The notes beneath the pieces were generated by a model that had not been told where the DNA came from, searched no databases, and saw only the letters and a list, made by a program, of their open reading frames with translations. This document shows, in pieces, positions 18,354 to 27,353 of a stretch of DNA of 64,000 nt (the stretch's first letter is position 1; the number at the start of each line of letters is the position of its first letter). The position numbers and the translations under genes were made by a program. Location: NCBI GenBank assembly GCA_963704835.1, contig CAVPHW010000014.1, positions 108,269 through 172,268 on the forward strand, read 5' to 3'. The DNA comes from GCA-2746605 sp963704835 (GTDB lineage Bacteria; Bacteroidota; Ignavibacteria; Ignavibacteriales; Melioribacteraceae).

Positions 18354-19076
18354 TTATAGACTTTTCATAAAGTCATTTTCGAATTGTTTGATGATTGGTA
18401 GAACTCCCACCAAATCTTTTGAATAGTGCGTATAGTTATTTGCATTTTCACTTCTTACAAGTATTGAATTGATACAATTACTCCTTGAACCAACAACATC
18501 AGCAATATAGTTATCTCCTATCATAATTATTTCTGATGGAGAAGCATTCAAATCATTGATCATGTATCCGTATATATTACTGTTTGGTTTTTCATAACCG
18601 ATAAATGCTGAATTGTATACTTTTTTTATAAATTTTTTTATCTCCAATCCAATAACCAGTTCTTCTAATTCAGGAGTGTGATTTGATAAAATATAACATT
18701 CATATTCCAAATTGTTCAGTTCTTCTAATACTTGAAACGTATCCTCATAAAGAAACCACTTATGCTTATTAAGATATTTTTCTTTTATAAATTTTGATAG
18801 TCGACTAGCTTCTGATTGAGTAATTTTATTATTCATCAATATTTTTTCAACAAATTTTTCTTGATACTCCCACCATGTTTGCTCTTTGAGCAATTTGCTA
18901 TGAGGTATTTCATAAAAGTCCCATAGAAAACATGATTTTACATATTTTCTAATATCTTCAATATCAATTTGAGTATAACCATTTTCTTGTACTATTTCGA
19001 AAATAGTAGCAGTCCACTTACCATCTCTAAATGCTAAAGTTTGGTCAAAATCAAATACTATCTTAGGTTTTGGCAT
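18354..19076 (-). CDS. HAD-family hydrolase
   Basis: This is a 240-residue haloacid dehalogenase-like phosphatase. Motif I is FDFDQT near residues 8-13, motif II ILSN near 135, the motif III lysine is in YEKPN and motif IV is MIGDNYIADV. The cap is helical and Trp-rich (residues 20-110). Such proteins act as phosphoglycolate- or nucleotide-type phosphatases, but the substrate cannot be read from sequence. It is monocistronic and converges on bipA with 121 bases between them. Confidence 0.85.
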   Translation of the reverse strand: MPKPKIVFDFDQTLAFRDGKWTATIFEIVQENGYTQIDIEDIRKYVKSCFLWDFYEIPHSKLLKEQTWWEYQEKFVEKILMNNKITQSEASRLSKFIKEKYLNKHKWFLYEDTFQVLEELNNLEYECYILSNHTPELEELVIGLEIKKFIKKVYNSAFIGYEKPNSNIYGYMINDLNASPSEIIMIGDNYIADVVGSRSNCINSILVRSENANNYTHYSKDLVGVLPIIKQFENDFMKSL

Positions 19077-19220
19077 ATTTGTTATGTGTTCTTTGTGAGT
19101 AAAGCAAGTTGGGTTGCAAGGTTTTTAAAATTTCACATTAATTCATTTACAACTAAATAATCTATCCTTGGTTGTCCCAGAAAGGATAACATTAATATTG
19201 CCTATCTAATTATTTAAGGC

Positions 19221-19295
19221 ATGTTTGGGTTGTTCGCCAAAAAATCTAAAAAAAGTTCTCTATTCGGATCTAAGAAAAAGCACTACGTAGCTTAA
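19221..19295 (+). CDS. Possible 24-residue basic microprotein
   Basis: A short frame in a 215-base gap reads MFGLFAKKSKKSSLFGSKKK then HYVA. It is strongly basic and has an internal near-repeat (FGLFAKKSKK, SLFGSKKKH). Upstream there is AAGG, but only one base from the ATG, so the ribosome site is poor. The end overlaps the Sua5-type gene stop. It may be chance. It is listed because the composition is unlike random AT-rich DNA. Confidence 0.25.
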   Translation: MFGLFAKKSKKSSLFGSKKKHYVA

Positions 19296-19903
19296 CCAAA
19301 AACAGATAAATCTCCAGAGCCTTCTCTAACAATTTCTACTTCGTCTCCACTTAAATCAATTATACTAGAAGGAACGCCATTAAGCGCGCCCATTGAAAGC
19401 ATCAAATCCACACTTATATTAAAAATTGTTCTTAATTCCAGAGGATCAAAAATCAGTTCTCCTTTTCTGGTTGTAGCGCTTGTACTTATAATAGGATTGC
19501 CTAATTCTAATGCTAGTGTTCTGGCAATATCATTATCTGGAACACGTATTCCAACGGTTTTTCTTTTTGTTAATAATTTTTTAGGTACTTCTTTTGCGGC
19601 AGGCAATACAAAAGTATAAGGTCCGGGAATAAGTTTTTTCATTGATTTATAGGCAAAATCAGAAACTTTCGCATACTTGGAAATATCTTTAAGATCGGGA
19701 CAAATAAAACTAAAAAGTTTGGTTTGTGTTTCGTTCTTAATAGTATAAATTCTTTCTACCGCTTCTCTATTGAAAATATCACATCCTAATCCGTAAACTG
19801 TGTCAGTTGGGTAAATTATTACTCCGCCATTTTTAAGAACTTCGATAGCTTTGTTAATATATCTTTGCTGCGGATTCTCCGGGTGGAGTTCATAATATTC
19901 CAT
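19292..19903 (-). CDS. Sua5/YciO/YrdC-family protein (threonylcarbamoyl-AMP synthase type)
   Basis: This is a 203-residue protein of the YrdC fold. It has GGVIIYPTDTVYGLGCD near the N-terminus, the KR-type substrate loop KRKTVGIRVPDN and the nucleotide-binding segment PIISTSATTRKGE. The C-terminus closes with SSIIDLSGDEVEIVREGSGD. Family members make L-threonylcarbamoyl-AMP for tRNA t6A37. Its length and lack of a Sua5 C-terminal domain put it near YciO/YrdC, and YciO-type proteins may act differently. The gene diverges from queC. Confidence 0.88.
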   Translation of the reverse strand: MEYYELHPENPQQRYINKAIEVLKNGGVIIYPTDTVYGLGCDIFNREAVERIYTIKNETQTKLFSFICPDLKDISKYAKVSDFAYKSMKKLIPGPYTFVLPAAKEVPKKLLTKRKTVGIRVPDNDIARTLALELGNPIISTSATTRKGELIFDPLELRTIFNISVDLMLSMGALNGVPSSIIDLSGDEVEIVREGSGDLSVFG

Positions 19904-20167
19904 AAGTAAGTTCCTTTTTTCATCAGTAATGTATTGGTCTTTTAATAAACCCTATCTTATTAAAAAATTATCTTAAAGTCCAATTTATTCGTAGCGCCCT
20001 CATTCTTAGTCCAAATTTATTTAGATGAGATATAATGCAAAATTCTATGTTTAGGTATGAGGTTTGATTTGTATATTGGTTCAAAATAATTCATCAAAAA
20101 TGCTACCTTATTGTCATATTTAGTTATATTTACTACTTATTTTTAATTTGTTGCTGGGGGATTTTTA
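19904..20167. promoter_or_regulatory. Divergent region upstream of queC
   Basis: This is 264 bases without a gene. A strong ribosome site (GGGGG, seven bases before the ATG) precedes queC. The upstream sequence was searched by eye for a preQ1 riboswitch (compact pseudoknot with a C-rich loop and A-rich tail) and none was recognised. AT-rich promoter-like DNA lies around 20110-20150. Confidence 0.35.
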
Positions 20168-20861
20168 ATGAGTAAAGAACTTGCCGTTGTTGCTGTTAGC
20201 GGTGGATTAGATAGTTGTATAACAACCGCAATTGCCAGTAAAGATTATGATTTAGCCTTAGTTCATATTAATTACGGTCAAAAAACGGAATCAAAAGAGT
20301 TACAATCCTTCCATAAAATTGCAGATCATTACAAGGCAAGTAAAAAGTTGGTTATAGATTTTACTCATTTTCAAAAAATTGGCGGATCTTCTTTAACTGA
20401 TAAATCGATTCACATAAGTAAGGCAGATCTTACTACCAAGGAAGTCCCTACATCTTACGTGCCGTTTAGAAATGCAAATATTCTTGCTGCTTGTGTTAGT
20501 TGGTCAGAAATAATTGGAGCAAAAAGAATATTTATTGGTGCTGTTTTTGAAGATTCATCAGGATATCCAGATTGCAGACCTGAGTTCTTTTAAATCCTTT
20601 GAAGAAACTGCTAATTTAGGGACCAAACCGGAAACACAAATTAAAATAGAAACACCTATAATTAACTTGAGTAAAAAAGAAATAATTAAACTGGGGATGG
20701 AGCTTAAAGCTCCAATTGAACTTACTTGGTCTTGCTATAGCAGCGATGAAGAAGCCTGCGGTGTTTGTGATAGTTGTGCACTAAGATTGAGAGGCTTTCA
20801 AAGTTTAAGTATTGTTGATCCAATCCCTTATAAAGAAATTCCAAATTATAAAGAAAATTAA
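20168..20861 (+). pseudogene. queC: QueC, 7-cyano-7-deazaguanine synthase, single frameshift
   Basis: QueC converts 7-carboxy-7-deazaguanine to preQ0 with ATP and ammonia. The first part (141 residues) has the PP-loop AVSGGLDSCIT, VPFRNANILAAC and EDSSGYPDCRPEF. The frame then stops at 20591-20593. The continuation FKSFEETANLGTKPETQIKI lies in another frame and carries the zinc-binding Cys motif (SCYSSDEEACGVCDSCALR). Dropping one T from the TTTT at 20588-20591 joins both into about 230 residues, the normal QueC length. It is followed 11 bases later by queF. All functional motifs are present across the break. Confidence 0.92.
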
Positions 20862-20872
20862 AAGGTTGTAAA

Positions 20873-21247
20873 ATGCAAAACAAAAGAAAATTGCTAGAAA
20901 CTTTTGAAAATGAATATCAAGATAGAGATTATGTTATTGAGCATACATTCCCAGAGTTTACTTCCGTTTGTCCCAAAACTGGACAACCTGATTTTGCCAC
21001 AATTATTCTTGAGTATATTCCAAATAAATTTTGTATCGAACTTAAAGCATACAAAATCTATTTAAACTCATTTAGGAATGACGGCATTTTTTATGAAAGT
21101 GTAACTAACAGAATTTTAGATGATCTTGTTGGAGTATGTAAACCTCGTTTTATGAAAATAACTGCAGAATTTAATACAAGAGGCGGTGTTTCATCTGTAA
21201 TTGAGGTTGAGTATGAAAAAGATGAAGAAATTAATAGTTTGAATTAG
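20873..21247 (+). CDS. queF: QueF, NADPH-dependent 7-cyano-7-deazaguanine reductase
   Basis: This is a 124-residue unimodular QueF. It reduces the nitrile of preQ0 to preQ1 with two NADPH for queuosine in tRNA. The catalytic Cys is in FTSVCPKTGQPDFA (about residue 33), followed by the substrate-binding ELKAYKIYLNSFRNDGIFYE stretch, with E and H/Y elements as in the short form. It is transcribed with queC. The length fits the short (Bacillus-type) QueF. Confidence 0.95.
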   Translation: MQNKRKLLETFENEYQDRDYVIEHTFPEFTSVCPKTGQPDFATIILEYIPNKFCIELKAYKIYLNSFRNDGIFYESVTNRILDDLVGVCKPRFMKITAEFNTRGGVSSVIEVEYEKDEEINSLN

Positions 21248-21435
21248 GAATAATTAAAACGAATTTCCAAATGCACATGAACAAAATTTTTATACCAAAC
21301 CTAAATATTATTTCCTTAATGTCATTTATTAAAAATAGAAGACTTCTTTTATATAAATATATGGCAATGTTGTAGCTTCTTTATTGGATTGTTGGTTAAT
21401 TAATAAATCTAATACATAATTAAGGAATACTAAAA

Positions 21436-22827
21436 ATGATTAAGAAAACAATTGATAAAAGAAGCTGGGCAGAGCCATTTAAAATAAAAGTTGTTGAACC
21501 TCTTAAAATGACAACTCGTCAGGAGCGAGAAAAAGCTGCTAAGGAAGCCGGTTATAATACTTTTTTGCTTAAATCAGAAGATGTTTATATAGATCTACTT
21601 ACAGACAGTGGAACAAATGCAATGAGCGATAGACAGTGGGCCGGAATGATGATTGGTGATGAGTCCTATGCTGGCAGTAGAAATTTTTATTATTTGTGGG
21701 ACAATATTAAAAAGTATTATGGTTTCCCGTATTTTGTTCCAACTCATCAAGGCAGAGCAGCAGAGCATTTGATTTCGAAGATACTTATTAAGCCTGGAGA
21801 TTTTATCCCTGGTAATATGTACTTTACAACAACAAGGCTTCACCAAGAATTAGCTGGTGCTACATTTGTAGATGTTATTGTAGATGAAGCACATGACCCT
21901 CTGAATGAAAATCCATTCAAAGGAAATATTGATATCCAGAAATTAGAAGACCTAATTAAAAAAGTTGGTGCAAAGAAAATCCCTTATGTTAGCATGGCTG
22001 GACCAGTTAACATGGCTGGCGGTCAGCCTTTCTCAATGAAGAATTTAAAGGATGTTAAGCAAGTTTGCGATAAGCATGGTATTCAGCTTTGGTTTGATGC
22101 AACAAGAGCAACAGAAAATGCATATTTTATTCAAGAAAGAGAAAAAGGATATAAATCAAAATCAATTGCACAAATATTTTTAGAAATGTGTTCTTACTTT
22201 GAAGGAATTTGGGTAAGTGCTAAAAAAGATCTGATGGTAAACATTGGTGGTATTATTGCTACCAAGAATAAAAAAGTTTATGAAGAGGGCAGAAATATGG
22301 TTGTAGTTTATGAAGGGCTTCATACATATGGCGGTCTTGCAGGAAGAGATATGGAAGCAATGGCAATTGGTATTGAAGAGATGCTTGATTATAATAATAT
22401 TCATGCTAGAATTGGACAGATAAGATATTTTGGTGCCGAGCTTGCTAAATACGGTATTCCATTTGTAAAACCAATTGGTGGTCATGCAATATTTTTAGAT
22501 GCTAAAAGATTTCTTCCACACTTAAAACAAGATCAATTTCCTGCCCAAACTTTAGCAGCAGAAATATATTTAGATTCAGGTGTTAGGACCATGGAACGTG
22601 GAATTGTTTCGGCCGGAAGAAATAGTGTAACTGGTGAAAATAATTATCCAAAGCTTGAATTGGTTAGATGTACATTCCCAAGAAGAGTTTATACACAAGC
22701 TCATATTGATGTTACTGTTGAATCAATTGCATCTGTATTTATCAATAGAAAATCGATTAAAGGATTAAAAATGTATTATGAACCGAAGTATTTAAGGTTC
22801 TTTCAAGCGAAATTTAAAAAGCTATAA
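21436..22827 (+). CDS. tpl: Tyrosine phenol-lyase (PLP-dependent)
   Basis: This is a 463-residue beta-eliminating lyase, converting L-tyrosine + H2O to phenol, pyruvate and ammonia. The family block YIDLLTDSGTNAMSD, PTHQGRAAEH, MYFTTTRLHQE (Thr near substrate), the PLP lysine in SAKKDLMVNIGG, and YGGLAGRDMEAMAIG are all clear. The C-terminal half has TMERGIVSAGRN. The Arg in MERG is characteristic of tyrosine phenol-lyase, where tryptophanase has a hydrophobic residue, so tyrosine is the preferred substrate. The gene is monocistronic with a strong terminator after it. Upstream 188 bases hold its promoter, with no recognisable leader peptide. Confidence 0.88.
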   Translation: MIKKTIDKRSWAEPFKIKVVEPLKMTTRQEREKAAKEAGYNTFLLKSEDVYIDLLTDSGTNAMSDRQWAGMMIGDESYAGSRNFYYLWDNIKKYYGFPYFVPTHQGRAAEHLISKILIKPGDFIPGNMYFTTTRLHQELAGATFVDVIVDEAHDPLNENPFKGNIDIQKLEDLIKKVGAKKIPYVSMAGPVNMAGGQPFSMKNLKDVKQVCDKHGIQLWFDATRATENAYFIQEREKGYKSKSIAQIFLEMCSYFEGIWVSAKKDLMVNIGGIIATKNKKVYEEGRNMVVVYEGLHTYGGLAGRDMEAMAIGIEEMLDYNNIHARIGQIRYFGAELAKYGIPFVKPIGGHAIFLDAKRFLPHLKQDQFPAQTLAAEIYLDSGVRTMERGIVSAGRNSVTGENNYPKLELVRCTFPRRVYTQAHIDVTVESIASVFINRKSIKGLKMYYEPKYLRFFQAKFKKL

Positions 22828-22867
22828 TTTGTTAATTTTTCATATTGATTTAGAGCACAATTATATT

Positions 22868-22905
22868 TCCCACAAACTTTTTTAAGGATGTGGGATTTTT
22901 TTTTT
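22868..22905 (+). terminator. Intrinsic terminator after tyrosine phenol-lyase
   Basis: TCCCACA, 14-base loop, TGTGGGA makes a seven-pair stem, followed by a run of ten Ts. It lies 41 bases after the stop codon. Confidence 0.88.
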
Positions 22906-22981
22906 AGTATTATTGTTCAATTGAAATTTTGTACAATTGAATTAGAATGATATTTCAGGGTTTTCTTAAAGCATATGGGTC

Positions 22982-25531
22982 ATGGCTGATTTCCAAAATA
23001 TTAAAGAACAGTTCTTAGCAGACAGACAAAAATTATTCATTGATGAAGAGTTGATAAATAATTCATACAAATTTTGTGTTAAACACAGTTTGCTTGTTGA
23101 AGAATATATAATCAAAATTGTTAAAGCTAGTTCGCTTAATTGTGTTTTAGCTGCTGCAGGTGGATTTAGCAGAAGGGAACTTTCACCTTTTTCAGATATT
23201 GATTTGATGTTTATTTTTCCAAAAATTGTTGGTCCTGAAGAATGTGTTAAAGAAGCTATAACTAATTTGTGGGATTCGGGAATTGAAGTATCGCATACAA
23301 TTCGTGAGTTCAAAGATATTCAAAGATTTTTGGATGAAGATCTTCATGCGTTTACCCAGTTTTTTGAGACCAGAATGCTATTGGGAAATAAATCAATTTA
23401 TGATGAATGGAATAATAAACTGCATGAGGTAATTGAAAAATCTGATAAACAAACTCTTATTTTTGATTTATTTGATGATGTAGAAGTTAGATATAAGAAG
23501 TATGGAAGATCGCCAAAAGTACTTGAGCCAAATGTGAAGTTTACTGGTGGTGGTTTAAGAGATATCCATTGTGTTGAATGGATGTATTCAATTAAGAACA
23601 ATATACTTCTTCAAGATCAAGATGAAATTACTCATACAGAAAGTTTCCTCAAGATTATTTTGCAACAAGGTGTAATAAATAGAAAAGCTTATAAGCGGCT
23701 TTATGATGGATATCAAACTGTTCTTACTGCTCGTAATAATCTTCATCTAATTTCCGGTAGAAAAAATGATAGGTTAGAATTTGATCATCAAGAAATAATT
23801 GCCGAAAGATTAGGGTACAAAAAAAATAACTGGAAAGAATTTATGCACAGTTATTTCCAATCTACAACGGTTTTAAATCGTTTTTCTAAAACGATGATGA
23901 AGAGATACAAGCAACATTATGCATCGGTTCTTTCAGACTATCTTTCAATAAATTTAGATGATGAATTTGAGGTTAAAGGAAGTGTATTATCTTTTAAAAA
24001 GGATAGGCTATTAAGCATTTCTGAAATTATGCGCGCCTTTTACTACAGAGGTGTTCATGATGCGTTTTTTGAACAAGATTTACGATCATTAATTATTGAG
24101 AGCATACACCTTATAGAAGAAATTCAATCGCTAGAAGCAATATCATCGGTTTTCTTTAGAGAATTACTAAAGCTTCCGGCAAATGTGGCAAAAACTCTCT
24201 CTTCTATGAATGAATTTGGATTTATAGATTTATTGTTGCCCGAGTTCAAATCATTAAATGGATTCTTCCAACCGGGTGTTTATCACTGTTATACTGCCGA
24301 TGAGCATTCATTAATTGCACTGCAAAACATAGAGCAATTAACCTTTGAGGATTCACATCTTTCAAGATTATATAAATCATTATCTTCCAAAGATCTTTTG
24401 TATTTAGCTACACTTCTCCATGATATTGGCAAACCTATTAGTGTTAGCGGACATGAGATTATTGGTGCTGAAATAGCAAATAGTATTATGCAAACTTTGG
24501 GATACGGTCAAAGCGAAATAGTTTTTGTTCAATTCCTAATTAAAAACCATCTGGCAATGGAACAAGTTGCTTTTAGAAGAGATCTAAACGATCCAGCAAC
24601 CTTAGATAATTTTATTTCAATATTTCCTTCTTTAAAAACTTTAGATTACTTATATATTTTAACATTTGCTGATCTTTCTGCAGTTAACCCGCAAGTTTGG
24701 ACAAAATGGAAAGCCGATTTACTTTATGAATTGTATATAAAATCCAGAGCAATGTTATCTGAACAGATTTCTGGAGATGAATTGATGAGTGCAAAATCAT
24801 ATAACATAATGAACACAAAATATGAAAACAACTCCTCTGTAACAGATCATTTGGAACAGGTCGATGACATTAGTTATATTTTTCAATTTTCTGAGGATGA
24901 GATAAATCAGCATATTAAGGAAATTGTAAAGGGATCAAAGATTGCAGTCTTTTTTAAGGAAACCGAATTATTCACCAATGTTTCTGTACTTACAAAAGAT
25001 TCGGACTCACTATTGGCAATGCTTTGCGGAGCATTAGCAATAAATGATTTGAATATTCACGATGCAAGGATCTTTACTAGAAAAGATGGAATTGTAATTG
25101 ATAGTTTTAATGTTTCAGATTTTAGAACGAATAAAAAAATTGAACACTCAAAATATACTAAAATTGAAAAATCTCTCACAGATACTCTTTCCGGTGAAAT
25201 TGATATCGATATAGAATTTGAAAAAGTAAAATCAAAATGGAAAAGAATTAGTAACAAACAGTACGTAAAAAGAACAGTAATTGAATTTGAAGACCACGAT
25301 AACTTTACAATTATTGAAGTACACACTGCTGATAAAATTGGTCTATTATATACTATGACTCATAAACTAGCCGAACTAGGCTTAGCAGTTAGTTTTGCAA
25401 AAATAGCAACTAAAATTGATGAAGTAGTTGATGTTTTTTATGTATTAAAAAACAATGGACTTAAGCTAAAAAAGAATGAGTACGATTTTATTAGAAGCGA
25501 AATTGAATCAGAAATTAAGGGATTAAGTTAA
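22982..25531 (+). CDS. glnD: GlnD-like PII uridylyltransferase/uridylyl-removing enzyme
   Basis: This is an 849-residue protein. The nucleotidyltransferase domain has GGFSRRELSPFSDIDLMF (about 57-75). It is followed by the GlnD helical linker (FTGGGLRDIHCVEWM), an HD domain with LLHDIGKP near residue 480 and two C-terminal ACT domains (the last begins NFTIIEVHTADKIGLLYTM). GlnD senses glutamine and modifies PII proteins. All domains are present and the NT aspartates intact. No glnK or glnB is in the window, so the partner is not seen. It is followed four bases later by murI. Confidence 0.92.
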   Translation: MADFQNIKEQFLADRQKLFIDEELINNSYKFCVKHSLLVEEYIIKIVKASSLNCVLAAAGGFSRRELSPFSDIDLMFIFPKIVGPEECVKEAITNLWDSGIEVSHTIREFKDIQRFLDEDLHAFTQFFETRMLLGNKSIYDEWNNKLHEVIEKSDKQTLIFDLFDDVEVRYKKYGRSPKVLEPNVKFTGGGLRDIHCVEWMYSIKNNILLQDQDEITHTESFLKIILQQGVINRKAYKRLYDGYQTVLTARNNLHLISGRKNDRLEFDHQEIIAERLGYKKNNWKEFMHSYFQSTTVLNRFSKTMMKRYKQHYASVLSDYLSINLDDEFEVKGSVLSFKKDRLLSISEIMRAFYYRGVHDAFFEQDLRSLIIESIHLIEEIQSLEAISSVFFRELLKLPANVAKTLSSMNEFGFIDLLLPEFKSLNGFFQPGVYHCYTADEHSLIALQNIEQLTFEDSHLSRLYKSLSSKDLLYLATLLHDIGKPISVSGHEIIGAEIANSIMQTLGYGQSEIVFVQFLIKNHLAMEQVAFRRDLNDPATLDNFISIFPSLKTLDYLYILTFADLSAVNPQVWTKWKADLLYELYIKSRAMLSEQISGDELMSAKSYNIMNTKYENNSSVTDHLEQVDDISYIFQFSEDEINQHIKEIVKGSKIAVFFKETELFTNVSVLTKDSDSLLAMLCGALAINDLNIHDARIFTRKDGIVIDSFNVSDFRTNKKIEHSKYTKIEKSLTDTLSGEIDIDIEFEKVKSKWKRISNKQYVKRTVIEFEDHDNFTIIEVHTADKIGLLYTMTHKLAELGLAVSFAKIATKIDEVVDVFYVLKNNGLKLKKNEYDFIRSEIESEIKGLS

Positions 25532-25544
25532 TTATATGAATTTT

Positions 25545-26363
25545 ATGAATAAATCCAACCCGATTGGTGTTTTTGATTCCGGTATTGGAGGATTAACAGT
25601 TGTACAAAGTGTAAATAGATTATTGCCTAGTGAAAGTATAGTTTATTTTGGAGATACTGCAAGAGTTCCTTATGGATCAAAATCTAATTCTACGATTATT
25701 GAGTATGCTCTACAAGACGCACAATTTTTAGCAAAAAAAAATGTTAAACTAATTATTGTTGCATGCAATACGGCCTCTGCGGTTGCTATTGATGAATTAA
25801 AAAGTAAATTTGATATACCAATCATTGGAATGATAAACCCCGGTGCAAAAACAGCTATTGCTGAAACCAAAAACAAAATTATTGGAGTAATTGGTACTGA
25901 AACTACAATTTCAAACAAAGCATATTCCAAAGCTATAAACCAAATTGATAAAGAAATTAAAGTAATTGAAAAGGCATGTCCACTTTTTGTACCACTTGCA
26001 GAAGAGGGTTGGATAAACCATCCAGCAACTAAATTAATTGCTGAAGAATATTTAACCGAACTTAAAGATTCAAAAATTGACACTCTCATTTTGGGATGTA
26101 CACATTATCCTATATTAAAGGAAATTATCCAAGAAGTTGTTGGTAAAAATGTTAAGCTAATTGATTCCGGTTCTGCCGCTTCAATTGAGGTTGATGAATA
26201 TCTTATAGGAAGAGGAATAAAAAATTACCAGCATAACATTGGTAAATATGAATATTATGTTAGTGATGTGCCTAAAAAGTTTAAGCAAATTGCAGATAGA
26301 TTTTTAGGCAAGGAATTAGAATATTTAGAAAAAGTTGATCTTGAAGAATTATTAAACGGTTAG
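25545..26363 (+). CDS. murI: MurI, glutamate racemase
   Basis: This is a protein of about 272 residues. Motifs are GVFDSGIGGLTV, FGDTARVPYGSKS, the first catalytic Cys in VACNTASA and the second in LGCTHYP. It makes D-glutamate for peptidoglycan. The ATG at 25545 (MNKSNPIGVFDSG) is the more typical start; an upstream ATG at 25536 is also in frame. It is likely co-transcribed with glnD. Its end overlaps the converging Nudix gene by four bases. Confidence 0.95.
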   Translation: MNKSNPIGVFDSGIGGLTVVQSVNRLLPSESIVYFGDTARVPYGSKSNSTIIEYALQDAQFLAKKNVKLIIVACNTASAVAIDELKSKFDIPIIGMINPGAKTAIAETKNKIIGVIGTETTISNKAYSKAINQIDKEIKVIEKACPLFVPLAEEGWINHPATKLIAEEYLTELKDSKIDTLILGCTHYPILKEIIQEVVGKNVKLIDSGSAASIEVDEYLIGRGIKNYQHNIGKYEYYVSDVPKKFKQIADRFLGKELEYLEKVDLEELLNG

Positions 26364-26890
26364 CTCCTTTTGTTTTCATAAAAGTGTATTCCACTGATTG
26401 TTTTTGCATCCACAATTTTGCCTGATGTAATCATTTCATTTATTTCATTCAAAGTAAATTCATATACTTCCATTCCGTGTTCACCTTCTTCTCTATTGTG
26501 TTTACCAGTAATTAAATTTGTTGCTAAATAAATATAAAGAATTTCGTCGCAGAAACCTGGAGAAGTATAAATTTTCCCAAGAGATTCAATTGAATTTGTC
26601 GTATATCCTGTTTCTTCTGTAAGTTCTCTGGTTGCACAAATTAAAGGATCTTCTCCTTTCTCTAATTTACCGGCAGGTAATTCGAACATCCATTCATCAA
26701 AAGGATAGCGGTATTGTTTAACTAATATAATTTTACCGTCTTCTTTAACTGGAACTACAACAGCACCACCATTGTGAACAATTACTTCTCTAACTCCGCT
26801 ATTACCCGAGTTATACTCTATATGATCGACCTTGATATCAAATACGAGTCCATTAAAAATTGTTTCAGATTTTTTTATTTTGAAGTTCAT
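26360..26890 (-). CDS. Nudix hydrolase, ADP-ribose pyrophosphatase type
   Basis: This is a 176-residue protein with the complete Nudix box GKLEKGEDPLICATRELTEETGY (given here as G-x5-E-x7-REL-x-EE-x-G, about residues 75-97). The N-terminal region (VREVIVHNGGAVVVPV, LVKQYRYPFDEWMFELPAGK) is that of ADP-ribose pyrophosphatases (NudF-like). It hydrolyses ADP-ribose or similar nucleotide sugars. It converges with murI and is followed upstream by a GxxExxY cassette. Confidence 0.9.
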   Translation of the reverse strand: MNFKIKKSETIFNGLVFDIKVDHIEYNSGNSGVREVIVHNGGAVVVPVKEDGKIILVKQYRYPFDEWMFELPAGKLEKGEDPLICATRELTEETGYTTNSIESLGKIYTSPGFCDEILYIYLATNLITGKHNREEGEHGMEVYEFTLNEINEMITSGKIVDAKTISGIHFYENKRS

Positions 26891-26910
26891 TAAAGTTCCT
26901 AAAAATAGTG

Positions 26911-26939
26911 CACCACAAAGAGCACAGAGTTACACAAAG
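26911..26939 (+). repeat. Left terminal inverted repeat of GxxExxY cassette A
   Basis: CACCACAAAG-AG-CACAGAG-TTA-CACAAAG matches the reverse complement of 27319-27347 at 24 of 29 positions. It ends one base before the GxxExxY stop codon. It has an internal 9-10 base rhythm of CACARAG units. Confidence 0.75.
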
Positions 26940-26940
26940 A

Positions 26941-27353
26941 CTAATAAACAAATCTATTAATACCTTCTTTTAATTTTGTTACATTAAAATTGATCAATAA
27001 TCCTAAAGGTTTTTCAGCTAATTTTAAGTATGTAAGAATTTGTGCTTTATGAATTGGTAGAATCGTTTCAACGGATTTTAATTCGATAATAATTTTATTT
27101 TCAACTAGCAAATCAATCCTATAGCCTCTTCCATTTTAATATTATTATAAATTACTGGCAGCTCTTTTTGTCTATCAACTCTATATCCTAAATTCAGTAA
27201 TTCAAATTCCAAGCATACTTCATAAGTTGATTCAAGTAATCCCGGTTCCAATTCAGAATGTACTTTCATAGCACATCCAATAATATCAAAACTAATTTTA
27301 TTTATATCTTTTTTCAAACTCTGTGAATCTCTGTGAACTTTGTGGTGAATCAA
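26941..27353 (-). pseudogene. GxxExxY-family PD-(D/E)XK-like protein, cassette A, frameshifted
   Basis: The first frame encodes IGCAMKVHSELEPGLLESTYEVCLEFEL, the GxxExxY signature (GLLESTY), and stops at TAG after AIGLIC. The other frame continues GYRIDLLVENKIIIELKSVE and on through ILTYLKLAEKPLGLLINF to a stop at 26941. That tail carries the D...ExK nuclease-like core (IDLLVENKIIIELK). Joining needs one base added, or two removed, near 27124-27131, so this break differs in sign from the others in the window. The likely start is TTG at 27317, just inside the right inverted repeat; an in-frame TTG at 27353 would translate the repeat itself. Function of the family is unknown. A related intact copy lies at 33807. 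Confidence 0.82.
27319..27347 (-). repeat. Right terminal inverted repeat of GxxExxY cassette A
   Basis: On the minus strand it reads CACCACAAAG-TT-CACAGAG-ATT-CACAGAG, the inverted partner of 26911-26939. It lies immediately upstream of the probable start codon of the GxxExxY gene. The whole cassette is about 437 bases. Confidence 0.75.

Noticed and set aside
20040..20167. preQ1 riboswitch upstream of queC
   Set aside because: No compact pseudoknot pattern with the C-rich loop and A-rich tail could be found.
21436..22827. Calling this gene tryptophanase
   Set aside because: The Arg in TMERG and surrounding residues match tyrosine phenol-lyase, and no tnaC-like leader is present upstream.
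25670..26089. Open frame of 139 codons antisense to murI
   Set aside because: The murI frame carries all racemase motifs; the antisense frame is hydrophobic without a family pattern, a usual shadow in AT-rich DNA.
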